64,000 bases of DNA from Rhizoctonia solani. Lineage: Eukaryota; Basidiomycota; Agaricomycetes; Cantharellales; Ceratobasidiaceae. Every line of letters starts with the position of its first letter. Position 1 is the stretch's first letter. The stretch is from contig NC_057370.1 in NCBI RefSeq assembly GCF_016906535.1, positions 3,224,001 through 3,288,000 of the forward strand. Reading direction: 5' to 3'. Under the pieces are notes generated by a model. It did not search any database and was not told where the DNA came from. It saw only the letters and a list, made by a program, of their open reading frames with translations. This document shows, piece by piece, positions 10,183 through 22,255 of the stretch. A program made the translations under genes and the position numbers.

Positions 10183-12783
10183 ATGTCGCAATTCGTCGAT
10201 ATAGACGAGTATGATTCCGGTTCTGTACGAGGCAACAACAATCCTGCGCCTCGATTGTCCCAGAACAAACCTCAGTTACTTGAAGCTATGATGCGAAACA
10301 TCCCCAAACTGAAGGAACTGAACTACTCACAGTGGAACAACATGATGTCCAACTCGATCAAGAAAGCAAAACTTTGGGAATATGTCGATGGATCAATCGA
10401 GGAACCTTCGGAACACGATGCTAACAAGCTGGCCATTTACTATGACGAGGCTGGGGCGGTTAGAAACGCAATTCTAGGATCGCTTGAACCCGGGGCACGG
10501 AGATACATCGAAGACACACTGGATCCTAAGGATGCGTGGCTCGCACTTGAAAAAAAGTACCTTACCGCCGAAGCTGAAGCGGACGCGGAGATTATAGCCA
10601 CTGAACAACGCCTCGCTAATCTGAGACTTGAGGAAGGAGGCGATGTAATCGAGCACATCGCCGAGTTCTGTCGTATGCGATGCCACCTAAGCGGCACTCG
10701 ATTCTCCCTTGATGATCAAGCATGTATTGGGATGCTTTATCGATCCTTGCCGCCAAGCTATCGTCAGTCCGTTTTAACATCAGAGGGAACGGAGATGAAG
10801 GACTTCAATGCATTGTGTGGCCGATTAAACTATTTGAGCCAGAATCCGGAGCCAGAGCCTGCTACCGATAGTCCCCCAGTAGATGACCACACAAACTGGG
10901 GAGTTCCAGAGGACATCAAGGCGTTTGGGTTGACCGGAGACAGGAACCCACAACTCGCCGAGCGGGCTGCTCTGACCTGTCGAGATTGCCTGTTGGAGGG
11001 TCATAAACCTGGGAGTACCGAGTGCCCGCAGTACGAATGGAGGAGGGAGCTGTGGGGTGCAGAAGCATGCAACGTTGGACCAGACAACTCAGGTAAGTTC
11101 TCTTCGGTTCTGTTAACAAGAGCCATACCTATCTGGTAGATATAGGGAACAAAACTCCTGAGCAGCCCATTACTGTCAATACAAAACGATTGAGCTATGA
11201 GTTTTCGGAACCGGTAAAAGTTCTATTGGAATTCGATGAGCTTGGTCTTAAGCCCGAATTGAGACAAAGTTTAACTTCATATAGCTACTCCAGTAGGTAT
11301 TTATTAGAGATACATATGGTTTTATTTGGGTTAAGGAACTCCCCCTTGTTAGAACCATTGGCCGTCAGCAATGCATCATCGTTCCTATCGTTCATGGTCG
11401 TAATGTTCTTGCTCGAGCACCACCCCAATCAGGCAAAACGACTGCACTCGTTATGTCCATTATTCAGATGATTGATACTACCCTCCGCCATCCCCAGGTC
11501 ATTGTTTTTACTTCAACCGACAAAGCAACCACTGCCTTCCAAGAAACCATTAGAAGGCTTGGCTACACCATCCAATGCTACGCTGCCCAATCTTCAACTA
11601 GCTATGGTCTTTCTGTAACAGATACCACTTCGCTTACTAACATAAATGCCCACCATCTCTTTGTGGGTACCCCAAACAATCTACTGGGTATGATCCGCCG
11701 AAATATCATAACCATGCGCAAGATCAGGACTGTAGTCTTGGATGACATTGATAAAATCATCGAAGCGACTATGGGAGACAAAATTCTCGAAGTATACCGA
11801 TATATTCCACCCCTTGTACAAGTTGTAGCCTCGACCACAGTTTTATCTTCGTCCGTGGCAAAAGTGGCCGCCAAACTACAAGTCGATCCTCTCCAGATCT
11901 TGGTCGATCGTGATGAAGGGGTATCGATTGGAACCCACTTCTACATCACAGTCTCTGCAGAGCAAAGGGCATCTGCTATGAACACCATGTTTTTGGCCCT
12001 TGGACAATATGGGCTTATTATTTTATGTCGCGATCTCGCTCAGGTATGATTATTTTCAATTCCAATGTTTCATCTCTATGTTGACATACAAACAGATTAG
12101 CGGGTATGACTGGGGTCAATCGTATCAATTTTATTATATGGTGCGAGGCAAGTTACTCTGTATAAAATTTCTGCTCACAACTGTTGTTTAGCGCGAGCAA
12201 ATGGAGCATGAAGAGCGCCAGAGTGTGGTAAAAAGCTTTGAATCTAAAATAAACGAGATAAACTCCCGCAATTCAAATCGAGGGTACTCCTATGCAGCCC
12301 AGCCAAAGAAACTTGATCCGGTGGTATATGCCGGCTTAGTTGCTACTGATGCAGGCTTGTCTGCCATCCGATCATTAAAGCTTAATTATAGCTACGGCAC
12401 TGCTATCATTAATTATGAAATTCCTCAGTACGTAGTCATCGGCAAAGTTACGACCAATGTTGACACAATTCATTTACAGCAATACCGAGGAGTACGTTAA
12501 ACGACTTAATCAGTGGCGCGTAGCTACAGGGAGAAATTATACAATTGTTACAGTGCGTGCAAGAACACCTCTCTCAGCCAGTGCGCGCGGTTGATTGCTA
12601 ACTATGTTTTGTATCTCCGTGTAGTTTATCACCGTTGACACGGACGAAATCAATATAATCCAAGATCTGGAGCGCCGTTATGGAGTTCACGTTGTGAGTA
12701 CAGTCAGTTAACCTTTTTTAAAAGCTTGCTTTGATAAGGGTAATCAGGCTGAGTTATTATGGAGTGGAGGGCAAATTTATTGA
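10183..12783 (+). CDS. Gag (UBN2-like)/zinc knuckle/eIF4A-like helicase fusion, copy 1
   Basis: Exons 10183-11092, 11140-11292, 11353-12043, 12096-12140, 12192-12427, 12480-12552, 12625-12693 and 12748-12783, about 737 aa. Residues 1-270 resemble Copia Gag/UBN2 (PKLKELNYSQWNNM, LDPKDAWLALEKKY, MLYRSLPPSYRQSV). A CX2CX4HX6C knuckle follows (CRDCLLEGHKPGSTEC). The rest tracks eIF4A from its N terminus (EFDELGLKPELRQSL) through motif I (APPQSGKTT), Ib (VGTPNNLLG), II (DDID for DEAD), III (STT for SAT) and the C-terminal INYEIP, but motif VI is QWRV instead of HRIGRGGR. One missing base near 11366 breaks the frame; all later exons join in phase. No RT, integrase or protease is nearby. Role unknown. 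Confidence 0.8.
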
Positions 12784-12989
12784 ACACGAGGTCATCACAA
12801 TCAAAATCAGTTAGTTCTCGCTAAAATACCCGCGGAACCGTGTCTGACCTTGGACGAGAAGACATATTGTATTATCGTAAGCCATACCGAACGAACATAA
12901 GATGGCGAAACATATCGAAGGAATTGTGTGTACATATTGAGATTCGTAAACATAAAACGAATAGGATCATGCCAGCAATGATGTTGTCG

Positions 12990-14835
12990 TCAAGTTGACC
13001 TTGTTGAATCAGTTGGCAGGCTCGCTCCGGATACCTGCTCCCAAATGCGAGCCATTGCTTCTTTGATATCGTTGTGCACCCCTTTTGAGCCCAATCGAAG
13101 CATCTGTTCGCCATGTTTCTGAATACGACTCTTGATCCATGCTTGCAACTCGGAATGGGTCACTTCGCTCCAGTGAGCCTCTCCTTTTCGCTTCTAAAAA
13201 TGGTCGAATAGCATTAGTAATGAGAAAATATACCTCCAGCGCCAGATCTCATCTCACCGTTTGGTTTAAAGATACATTTAGCGTATGGTGCGACGTCTCT
13301 TGTATAGCAGAGAAGACGACGTCGGACACGACATCTACGACCGTCTTTGTTGCGTACTCAAACGTTTCCCACATATAGTCCCGAACTATTGGTCGTGAAG
13401 CTTCAAACCCAGCATCCAAATCTTCCCATACCACTCGCCAGACCTCGTCCCTTCCGGTATCAGGGGCCTCTGTCAATGCGATATCTCTCAACACTGCTTG
13501 TCCTTCGTTACGCGCATGCTCCCGCACCGTCGACCAGAGCTCGTCCCAAGAGGCGACCCATTCCTCATAAGTCTGCGCGTCCCCTCCAAGCCCCCCTGAC
13601 ATCCCCCAGGCAGAGCAAATTGCTGTGTCGTATGAGTTGTCTGCGATCGCGTCCGCTCCTGTCACAAAGAATTTATCTAGGATGCCTCCTACACGCCATT
13701 TTCTTGCTCCGACAACAGGATTCTTGTCTGTATTCGGTGGTTGGGAGACTTGCTGACTGTCTTGTTTGATAGGGATAGTTGACTCGACTACTTGGGGGTC
13801 AGACGATAGTATGGGTAGGTATGGCTGTTGGACTTCGATATCGGCATCGTTGGCTGACTTGAGGGTTTTAACCATTAAAGCCCAGACAGCATCGCGCAAC
13901 GCAACTCGAGCCGTCTTGCGGAGTGCTTCGTGAACGGAGTCAAACCAGAGACTACTGGAAAGCGTTTGTTGCATGACTGAAGAGCGTGAATCAAGCAATG
14001 ATTCGATCGTGGATTCCAGAGTACTCGTCATGGCTGATTCTGCCACATCCCGCATAACAGACTCCATCGAGGTCGCATGTTCCGGTTCATCCATATGGAG
14101 ACCACTCGGTCTAGCACACGTACGGAACAAAACCAGTCGGACGAAAATGCTTGCGGAGAACCTTTCTTAGCCGAGGCTGAAGTATCGAGATGAATACAGC
14201 AGATACGCAGCTCATGGCAAGTTTAGCGGCCTGCTTGGCTATGGGGTCAACCGCTCTCTTCTTGAGGGTGGCCGTGAGCTGGACCTTTGCAGCCAGCTGC
14301 TCAGGTGTGCTCCAATTCACTGAGTGTCGCGCCAATATAGATGTAATAGTCCAAGAGAAAAGTAACAGTTGAACCGCTGCAACGTGTATCGTTGGGACTT
14401 TGGTCATTACGGATGTTGAAGCAGATAAGGAGCAAGAATGAAAGATCTATCGTGCCATCGAACCGAAGTTGAACTAGACACTCGGAGTCCGAGTCTATCC
14501 CATCGATGGAGGCCAGTGGTGGACGGTGTCATGAGCATCAGAGCCGTTCGAACTAAGCGTTTGAGTGGGAACGTCGGGATCGCCTCTACGATCTATTCGA
14601 CAGTATTCCCCCCTTCAAGGGATACGAGAATGAACTCGTGTCTAAAGGGCTCCTCGAACTCTTTGCGATGTTGAATACTTATGATAGAGGTTGAGCGCCT
14701 CCGTTGGTACCAATCGAACACCTTGCCCTTCCCCCAACCGAATGAGAAATCGAGTGGGACCGGCCCCCCCGCACGGTCGCCTCTGGACCATTGAATAGCC
14801 GAGTTGGAAGACGGCTGAGAAGGTGCAAAACTCAT
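12990..14835 (-). CDS. Hypothetical protein, frame-disrupted, with hydrophobic segment and helical C-terminal half
   Basis: Function unknown. I read one long gene from several frames. The start MSFAPSQPSSNSAIQWS is followed by HEFILVSLEGG, then CRIDRRGDPDVP and GSDAHDTV. A hydrophobic stretch follows (RYTLQRFNCYF, then SWTITSILARHSVNW). The last 346 codons (13258-14094, intron, 12990-13193) are open and helical, rich in Trp, Glu and Asp, with repeated VWxxxW spacing. At least four shifts, each cured by one extra base, are needed between 14650 and 14110. The style recalls a large set of agaricomycete hypothetical proteins (from memory). The 3' half from 14094 could instead be a separate 346-aa gene. 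Confidence 0.45.
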
Positions 14836-15897
14836 CTAGTAAGCTGAAAAGAATGTGAGAAAAGAGGTGGTGAGGGGCATACTCTAACATTCCCCCCTAT
14901 TATCTGAGGCGAATGTGAATGGGCCCTTTGTTGGCTGATCGGACAAGATATACAAGGACTGTTGTCTGTGTTGTATCATTCAGGACAAAATTGTCCTGGC
15001 ACATTTCCCCTTACCCTCGGGTCCGGGTGGAAAATTGGCCACGGAGATGACCGGCCATTAGAGGGTGGCTGTGCGCGGATTCCGTGAGGTGCGTTACCGC
15101 GCATATATCCACGTATTCTTCTCTCGTTTGACTGAGGGGCTTCGTGAGATATGCTTCCGAGCTGAATAACATAGATATGCTTGTAAGACCCAACAAACTC
15201 TCTCAAAAGATATGATAGAGGCAAAACCACTCCTATATTGGTTGGAGTGCGTACTATTTGATGAATACAATTGGCTGCACGTTAATCCGTTAATCAGAAG
15301 GACAGATCTCGGTAACGTTATGATATTTGTTCAAGTCGGAACCCAGTGTAAGGTAGGTTATGTAGAACCGCGGAAGAGCGGTTATTAGACGTGCCAACAG
15401 GCGTTAGAAGGCTAAGGAAGAAATATGTTAGGAATATCTTGGGTTTAGTGGAGCCTCGTAGCCACAAAGAATTACTGTAGTTGACAAAGGTAACTATTTA
15501 AGGAAGTTTTTAAGTACTACATTTTGTTGTTGTCATATCAATTAAGCCCGCCTCGCTCCCAAGTTTATGATATCATCTCATAAATGTATGGTAGAGTGAA
15601 CAGCGTGGATGAAGGGTGTACTCTGTTTCTATCTGAACGGTAGGGAAACCAATTGACCTTGGAACTGATACTGGCACATATTATCTGCCATGTTATAAAT
15701 CGATCTTGTCGGCATCCGATTTGCCTAGAGCCGATGTTTGTCAGATACATCCACATCAACACGTGTCTGTCTCTTTTGTATCCTGAGCGTCCCACATATT
15801 TTCACCACTTCCATCTACCAAAACGCCCATATCCGGGACCTGTAGGTTTATATCCGGTCTACTAAGTGTCGAGTGCTCTCCACCACCCTTCTTTCCT
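14836..15897. other. Intergenic stretch, no supported gene
   Basis: About 1.06 kb between divergent genes, holding the 5' regions of the disrupted hypothetical gene and the PAQR gene. No ORF with a recognisable product. Confidence 0.45.
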
Positions 15898-17305
15898 ATG
15901 GCCTCTGCGACCAAGTCTGCCGGTACAACCACAAAAGTCGCCACTACTGTGGCAGCTGCTAGCGTAGCAGTAATAGCGGCCCAACCACTGTTGTTAAAAT
16001 TTGACGCGCTTCCTGCATGGATGCAGGATAATGCTTTTATTTTAAGCGGCTATCGGAGGTACGTGACCCTGTTTGTCAGTGTTTGCAATTAGAGCCCTCT
16101 GACATTTGGCTGTTCACTAGGCCACAGTACTCTTGGTCGGGATGCGCTCGTTCAGTGTTCGGATGTATGTCGAGAAAAAACTCTCTTTAAACATTTCAAA
16201 AGGCCCTTACTAATACCATCCTTCTGGGAAGACTTGCACAACGAGAGTGGTATGTTCTCATGCGTTTACGACTGCACCTCTACTTAAACGCCCAATCAGT
16301 CAACATCCACACTCACCTCTTTGGGGCACTCTGGCTCCTGTATATACTTGTCAACGTCGGAAAGACCCAGGCCGGGTATACGACTTTGACATGGCACGAC
16401 CCAGTAGGGTTCGGTCTCGGGCTCTTAGCTGGCGTTTTTTGTCTCGGAGCCAGCGCGTTGTACCATACCTCTACCTGCCATTCACCAGCTGTAGGTGAAA
16501 ATGCTTTGATTTATCGCGCACTGAGTTAACAAGGGCCAAAGGTTTCGAGAAGATGTAATGCACTAGATTACTCGGGCATTATTGGTGAGGGCGTATTCGC
16601 TATCAACATTTCAACCCGAAAAATTAACCAGAGTGTCGTGTCGCAGTTTTAACAGTGGGGAGCTTTTATCCGTGTTTACACTACGGTTTTTATTGCGATT
16701 ATCATCTTCAAGTGATCTATGCAGTGGGCATCACTGTGGCCGGCGCAAGTAAGTTGCTTCTTTCTTATTTTACGCATGCCCAACAGCTAATCCTTGCGCA
16801 CTTTAGTTGCAGCATACGTAGTGCTCAACCCGGTTTACGGTACACCCGCATATCGCTGGGCTCGTACCACGGTCTTCTTCCTCCTTGGAATCTGCGCCCT
16901 CGTCCCAGTAACCCATGCCTACCTCATTTACGGCTTGGAACGCATGCAAAACGAGATGGGCATCAACTGGATCGCGTTGACCGGAATAATGTACATGAGC
17001 GGAGCACTGATTTAGTAAGTCCATCAAAATAAGCGGATTTTTACCTTGGCTAACGTGCTGATGTTCGGAAGTGCGTGTCGCGTGCCTGAGCGCTGGTTCC
17101 CTGGGACCTTTGACTTTTTTGGATCATCGCACCAGATTTTCATGTGTGCGTCGTAATCGCGGCGCTTTCTCATTATCAGGTCGGTGCTACTGGCTTTTCG
17201 AGTTACTGGATGATGCTTATGGTGATTGTTTAGGCTGTTTTGACGGGATTCGAGTACTGGCACGGCAACATCATGGCGTGTGCCCCACATGATATCACAG
17301 AATAG
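15898..17305 (+). CDS. PAQR/adiponectin-receptor-like (hemolysin III family) membrane protein
   Basis: Seven-transmembrane PAQR protein; yeast Izh relatives affect zinc and sterol homeostasis. Nine exons: 15898-16058, 16121-16164, 16232-16249, 16300-16494, 16534-16584, 16647-16748, 16807-17014, 17072-17179, 17234-17305. Landmarks in order: LPAWMQDNAFILSGYR, YLHNESVNIHTHLFGAL, the first metal-site region SALYHTSTCHS, ALDYSGII, and SSHQIF followed by ALSHYQ. One base is missing near 17140: SSHQIF should continue HVCVVIAALSHYQ, which reappears in the next frame, so the second His of the HxxxH metal motif is lost as sequenced. Exon 3 is an 18-nt microexon. The final exon gives AVLTGFEYWHGN and a stop. 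Confidence 0.85.
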
Positions 17306-17458
17306 AGATACCTTATTTGTATGTACCACACCATTAATGAACATGTTCAATGGAATACATGACACAGCCCGACCGTCAACCTGGCTCTATTATTCTATAT
17401 GACTCTAAACTACAAGATAATAAATATATGGTGACCTGTTCCTCGTCATGAACCACAA

Positions 17459-19080
17459 TTAACCATACAAACATATTACAGGTGATAGATCCTCCCTTTC
17501 AACGGTGATTCTAAAGCTGCCTAAACTTTCACCCCTTCCTGGAATTCCAACCACGATACCCGTCCAAGCCAACCCCCAACCAAACCCCACCCACAACATG
17601 TCCCGAATAACACCTTGGTGAAATTCCCGAATGCGTGGATCTTCCACAACTCGCTCGGGCCCATATACCGCTGGACGCCGGAAAGCCGCTCGACCACCAC
17701 CGCGACCTCGAGGCTCGGGATCCGTGAACACGATTCGCGGTCCAGACGGCGAGGGGGAACCGATCGTCGGTGTCATGCTAACCATTTCCAATGAAGAGGT
17801 GCTCGGTAGGTTCACAAACGGCGCCACGACATGCTTCTTCGTTCCTGCCGCTATATCCAGCACTGTCCTAAGTGGAGGAGGTTTGGGTGGGAGCGAAGGG
17901 ACGGGATCTGTAATTTGGAAAGAAACCCCCGCATCAGCCGGATCGACGAGTTCCCATGCGCGAAGTTGTCGGGCAGAGCGGCCGAATACTTGTGAGCAGA
18001 AACCTCGCCAGGCTGAATAGATCTGGAACATTGTGAGCATTGAGCGAGTAAACCTATGCGAACTAACCTGCATGCATCCTAATACAGCAAAAGGGACAGA
18101 TACAAGTCGAATAGAGCGTTTAGAGCGAGGTTGTCGGGAATAAAGCATATGGTAAATATTGCGATGATCCAAGAAATTAGGGTGAACACAATACCGATCG
18201 CGTACCTGTTGGTCCTGATGATCAGCATTAGAGCAAACATTGAAACAAATTGACAGACCAATAGATTTGTTTAGGGAGATTTATGTTCGCAGCTGCATAA
18301 GTCACAAAATTGGGCACGCTGCATCCGTCTACAAGGTCGTATATTTGTGCATATGCGCGCGCAAACTTTCATGCCCATAGAGTGAGTAGAATGTCCATTT
18401 ATTAGAGATGGATGGACTTACTGCATCAGGATGTGTACTTTTTTCCAACCCACGCAGCAATTCCTCCCGAACGTCCATATCTAGGTTTAGTTCCTTTTTT
18501 GCTCCCGGCCGATAAAAGTAGCTACTATTTGAAGTATTTCATTCCGGAACGGTTGGTCTTTGAGCGGGACCGCGATCGGGGAGGGAACAGAAATGGGAGA
18601 CCAGGAGGACCAGGAGGTGGTAGTTGGGGAAGATGATATTGGAGACAACGCCCAACCGGACGAGCGGGGAGAATCCGGAATAGGTGCCTTGGTGTTGGGC
18701 GCAGGCAAGACGAGGTGAGCCTCATATTTTGCGAGAGAGGGAGAAAGCGCTTGTTCCTGGGTGTCGAGAGAAAAGAACCGTTGTTGGTAGTCGTGGTACC
18801 AAATTATGAACTGCAAATTTTCCAACGAGTGCTCCTTTGGTTGGATCGGTTAGGCTCAACTACAGCACAAGTATCATGCACTCTCACCTGCAACGCAACA
18901 TACGCTTCGAACTCCTCCAGCCTACGCTCATCAAAATCCTGTGCGCTTAGCTGTGTACTTCAGAACTCACCCAAGAGGGCTGCATGCATCGCCAGAGAGG
19001 ATATTGACGAGTCGAACGTCCTTTATGAGTTTTCGAGTAGCACGGCGGCCAGCCCACCGCGATAGCCTCGCCCCATACAT
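17459..19080 (-). CDS. RGS-domain integral membrane protein, Rax1-like, frame-disrupted
   Basis: RGS domain followed by three membrane spans, the layout of yeast Rax1, which marks bud sites. From ATG at 19080: VRLVNILSGDACSPLG, EEFEAYVALQ, EHSLENLQFIIWYHDY (first RGS helices), a Ser/Pro-rich insert, QPFRNEILQIVATFIG, ELLRGLEKSTHPDA, then FARAYAQIYDLVDG and YAAANINLPKQIYW. Hydrophobic segments follow: FVSMFALMLII, IVFTLISWIIAIF and, near the end, MLWVGFGWGLAWTGIVVGIP. RQLRAWELVDP lies between spans. At least three single missing bases are inferred (about 18495, 18260, 18155), the first in a run of A. The boundary of the first intron is uncertain. It could be another fungal RGS-TM protein rather than the Rax1 orthologue. 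Confidence 0.6.
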
Positions 19081-19700
19081 CGTCGCATGTGGTGTTCTGT
19101 GAAGGAAAACCAAGGCTTAGCGAACAAACGCTCAAATTTAACTCCGTCATAGTCCCGGCGCCATGTGTGTCCGACTCTCAAGATCGCCAGGGGTAAAGCC
19201 TGGATTCATATGAATTGATCATAAGAAGCGCCAATCGACTGATTTGTCAGCAAAGTGCTTGCCGACGATATTTATCTTGAATAGAGTCGAATTGTACGAA
19301 TTGATGCGATTGGAAAAGAAGCATGGCGAGCCTGAAAGAATATGAGACCTTATTGCACAGATACTAGTAGATGACAAGCTTGCCATAAGGATCGGGCCTT
19401 TTCATACGTAATGGCAAGAGCTCTCTCATCCTCTTGATCAAAACCCGTTCTACTTGTAGACAGAATCAATCGTTGGGAGGTCTTCTGTCGTTTAGTACAT
19501 CCTGGTCTAATAATCAAACCAATTTTACCGAGACACTGCTGCATACAAAGCAGGGATCGTTTCGTAACTCATTCATCAGAAAACAGATATAGTATAACCA
19601 TCAAGCAATTGTGTATTCCATTCAGTAATGTCAACGATTTCCAGCGCAAAACGTTCAACTGTATTGAGCAATTTTGCTTGCCAACTCTAGCACAGATAGT
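19081..19700. other. Intergenic stretch
   Basis: Upstream of the Rax1-like gene and downstream of Gag/eIF4A copy 2. No ORF or repeat recognised. Confidence 0.4.
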
Positions 19701-22255
19701 TTAACTAAGATTTTTTCCATCCCATGCCAGTTCAGCCTACAGATATATGGGAATATAGTTTCAGCTCACGCGTTTCGGAAAGTAGGCTCACTATCTCGGC
19801 CCCGTAGTACCGCTTGAATCCTCAATGACTGATATCTCGTTTGTTTCAGTCGTGACGAACTACAGAAATACGAATAGAGGTATATTTAATTGGTTTAAGA
19901 TGCGTATCTCAGAGTAAGGTGCATGTACCGTGATTATCATTGTGGATTGCCCGGGATTAGCTCGTCGCCACGCACTGATTAATTTGACGTAATCCTCTGT
20001 GTTACTAGGAAACGTTGTCGACCACGTAGGACGGTGCGTTTCATAAATATATGCATACCTGGGTATATCATAATTGATAAGATGAACTTTATGATTGGCC
20101 AGCTCGGTGATTGGCAGAAGCGTCTCAGTGGTCAGTAAAACACAACTTGGGATATTGTCAGACCAAAGTGGTCGCGCTTCTACTGCGACCTACCTGGAGC
20201 TCACCCTAAAGTCCCTGACCATCGAAGTACGTTCCCAAGAATTGCTACATGTGCGCTGCGTCTAAAGTGTTGGCAGACAGAAACTTGAGTAGAATTAGTG
20301 AAATTATTTACTTACCATATCATAAATGTGATAAGGTAAATTCTGTTCGTACCTTGGCATCAGTGCAGTACATATGACCTACTACAGACTTACAGAAATC
20401 TGAGTGTCACTGTGGCAAAACGACAGTTTTCGCAGGCGACACTGCTGAAGATGCGGCCCGTACAAGAGATCTTTTCATTTCCATCGACACTTTGACAAAG
20501 AAATGAGGAGCGCTCTTACACACGCCCTCATCGCGACCGACAATGACACAGAGAGGGTTAGCTAAGAGTTTGGGCACAGCCTTGATATTGGACGTTGGTA
20601 GTGTGGTGGATGAAACTATGATCTGCGTAAGCGAAGGAACATGTCGATATATTTCAAGAATTTTATCCTCGAGCCCGGCATCTGAAATACTGTCGACATC
20701 GTCTAGAACCATCATTTTGAGTTTACGCGTGTCCAAAATGTCTCGGCAAATAAGCCCCAAGAGGTTCTCTGGTGTTCCTAAAATTATGTGCTGATTGTTG
20801 ATCTCTGCGAATGCCTGGAATGAAATTTGATTTGGGTGGCTACAATTGACCCCCAATCCGTGCCCCAAATTGGAAAGAATCTGCTTGAAGTTATCGGCTC
20901 CTGTAGCACTTGAGGCGAGAATAAGTGCCTGAATATGTGGGAGACTCGGGTTGACCGATTGAAGTACAGATATAGCAAGGGCAGTTGTTTTTCCATTCCC
21001 CTGGGGTGCTTGAATATGGACGTTGCGCCCATGAGTAATAGGAAGAATAGCGCACTGTTGTACTGTTGAGGGTTCTTGTATGGGCATCCAAGTGTTAAAA
21101 AATATACAAAAGGGCCTGCTGTTATGCTCACTTGAATAGTAATTGCTCAGCCGCTGCCTCAGTTGCGTTCGCAGACCAAGGTCGTCAAACTCAAGGACAA
21201 CTTTGATTGGTTCCGAGAACTCATAGCTTAGTCGTTTGTTGTGGAAAGTCATTAGGCTCTCAACAGAGGTATTATTGGCTGGGTACAGATTCGCATTAGT
21301 CTTATTGGAGCTTCCATTTTCGACAAAAGTTTACCTGAATCTTCGATCTCCTCTTCGGGTGACGATGACTTATCAAGTTCTGTACCCCAAAGCTCTCGGC
21401 GCCATTCGTACTGCGGGCACTCCAGAGTCCTGGGTTTGTGACCTGTCAGCAAACAATCGCGGCATGTCACCATGGCCCGCTCGGCGAGCAGTGGGTTTTT
21501 ATTTCCTGTCAATTCGAACGCCTTCACATCCTTCGGGACTCCCCAGTTTGTGTAGTCCTCGGGAATATCGTCGACAATGGTTGTTGCTTGGGGTTCTGGC
21601 TGAGATCACTGAGACGGGCGCACAGTATACCAAAATTCTGCATTTCTGTCCTTTCCGGAGTTAGAACTGACTGTCGGTAGCTTGGTGGAAGTGATCGGTA
21701 GAGCATACTGATGCACGCTTGGTCGTCAAGTGCAAAACGAGTCCCGTTTAGGCGACATCGCATACGGCAGAACTCTGCGATGTGCTCGATCATGTCGCCA
21801 TCTTCTTCAAGTCTCAGGCCAGATAATTGCTTCTCGATATCAATCAATTCAGCGTCGATTTCAGCTTCAGCAGTCAAGTACTTTGTTTCGAGGGCGAGCC
21901 AGGCATCCTTTGCATCCAACGTATCCTCGATGTACCTCTGTGCTCCAGGCTCGAGAGATCCTATGATCGCATTCCTAACAGCCGCTGCCCCTTCATAGTA
22001 CATGGCAAGATTGCTAGCATCGTGGTCCGAAGGTTCTTCAATAGATCCGTCAATATAGCCCCAGAGTTTCGCTTTTTTGATCGAGTTGGTTATCATATTG
22101 TTCCATTGGGCGTAGTTTAGTTCCTTTAACTTAGGGACATTTCGCATCATGGTTTCGAGGAGTTGAGATTTGTTTTGGGATGAGCGAGGTGCGGGATTAT
22201 TGTTACCGCGCGCAGGAGATAAATCATATTCGTCCGCTGAGGCAAACTGTGACAT
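19701..22255 (-). CDS. Gag (UBN2-like)/zinc knuckle/eIF4A-like helicase fusion, copy 2
   Basis: Same architecture as the genes at 10183 and 22619. The Gag part runs from MSQFASADEYD through LNYAQWNNMITNSIKKAKLW and LYRSLPPSYRQSV. The knuckle is CRDCLLTGHKPRTLEC. The helicase part has KRLSYEFSEPIKVVLEFDD, a Q-motif remnant PSTVQQCAILP, motif I APQGNGKTT, Ib LGTPENLLG, II DDVD, III STT, then CVLLTTETLLPI, INYDIP and a final exon AELAWDGKNLS. Downstream exons are short and lie in 19701-20400, beyond the long ORF. Single missing bases are inferred near 21590 (C run), 20420 (T run) and 19818. With those allowed, the product is complete and homologous to the other copies end to end. Tandem with copy 3, 363 bp apart. 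Confidence 0.75.

Noticed and set aside
10183..12783. Fusion copy 1 as an ordinary Copia retrotransposon
   Set aside because: No protease, integrase, RT or RNase H follows the Gag-like part; the downstream frames are eIF4A-like and intron-containing, and the nearby LTR is single, reversed and carries its own target duplication.
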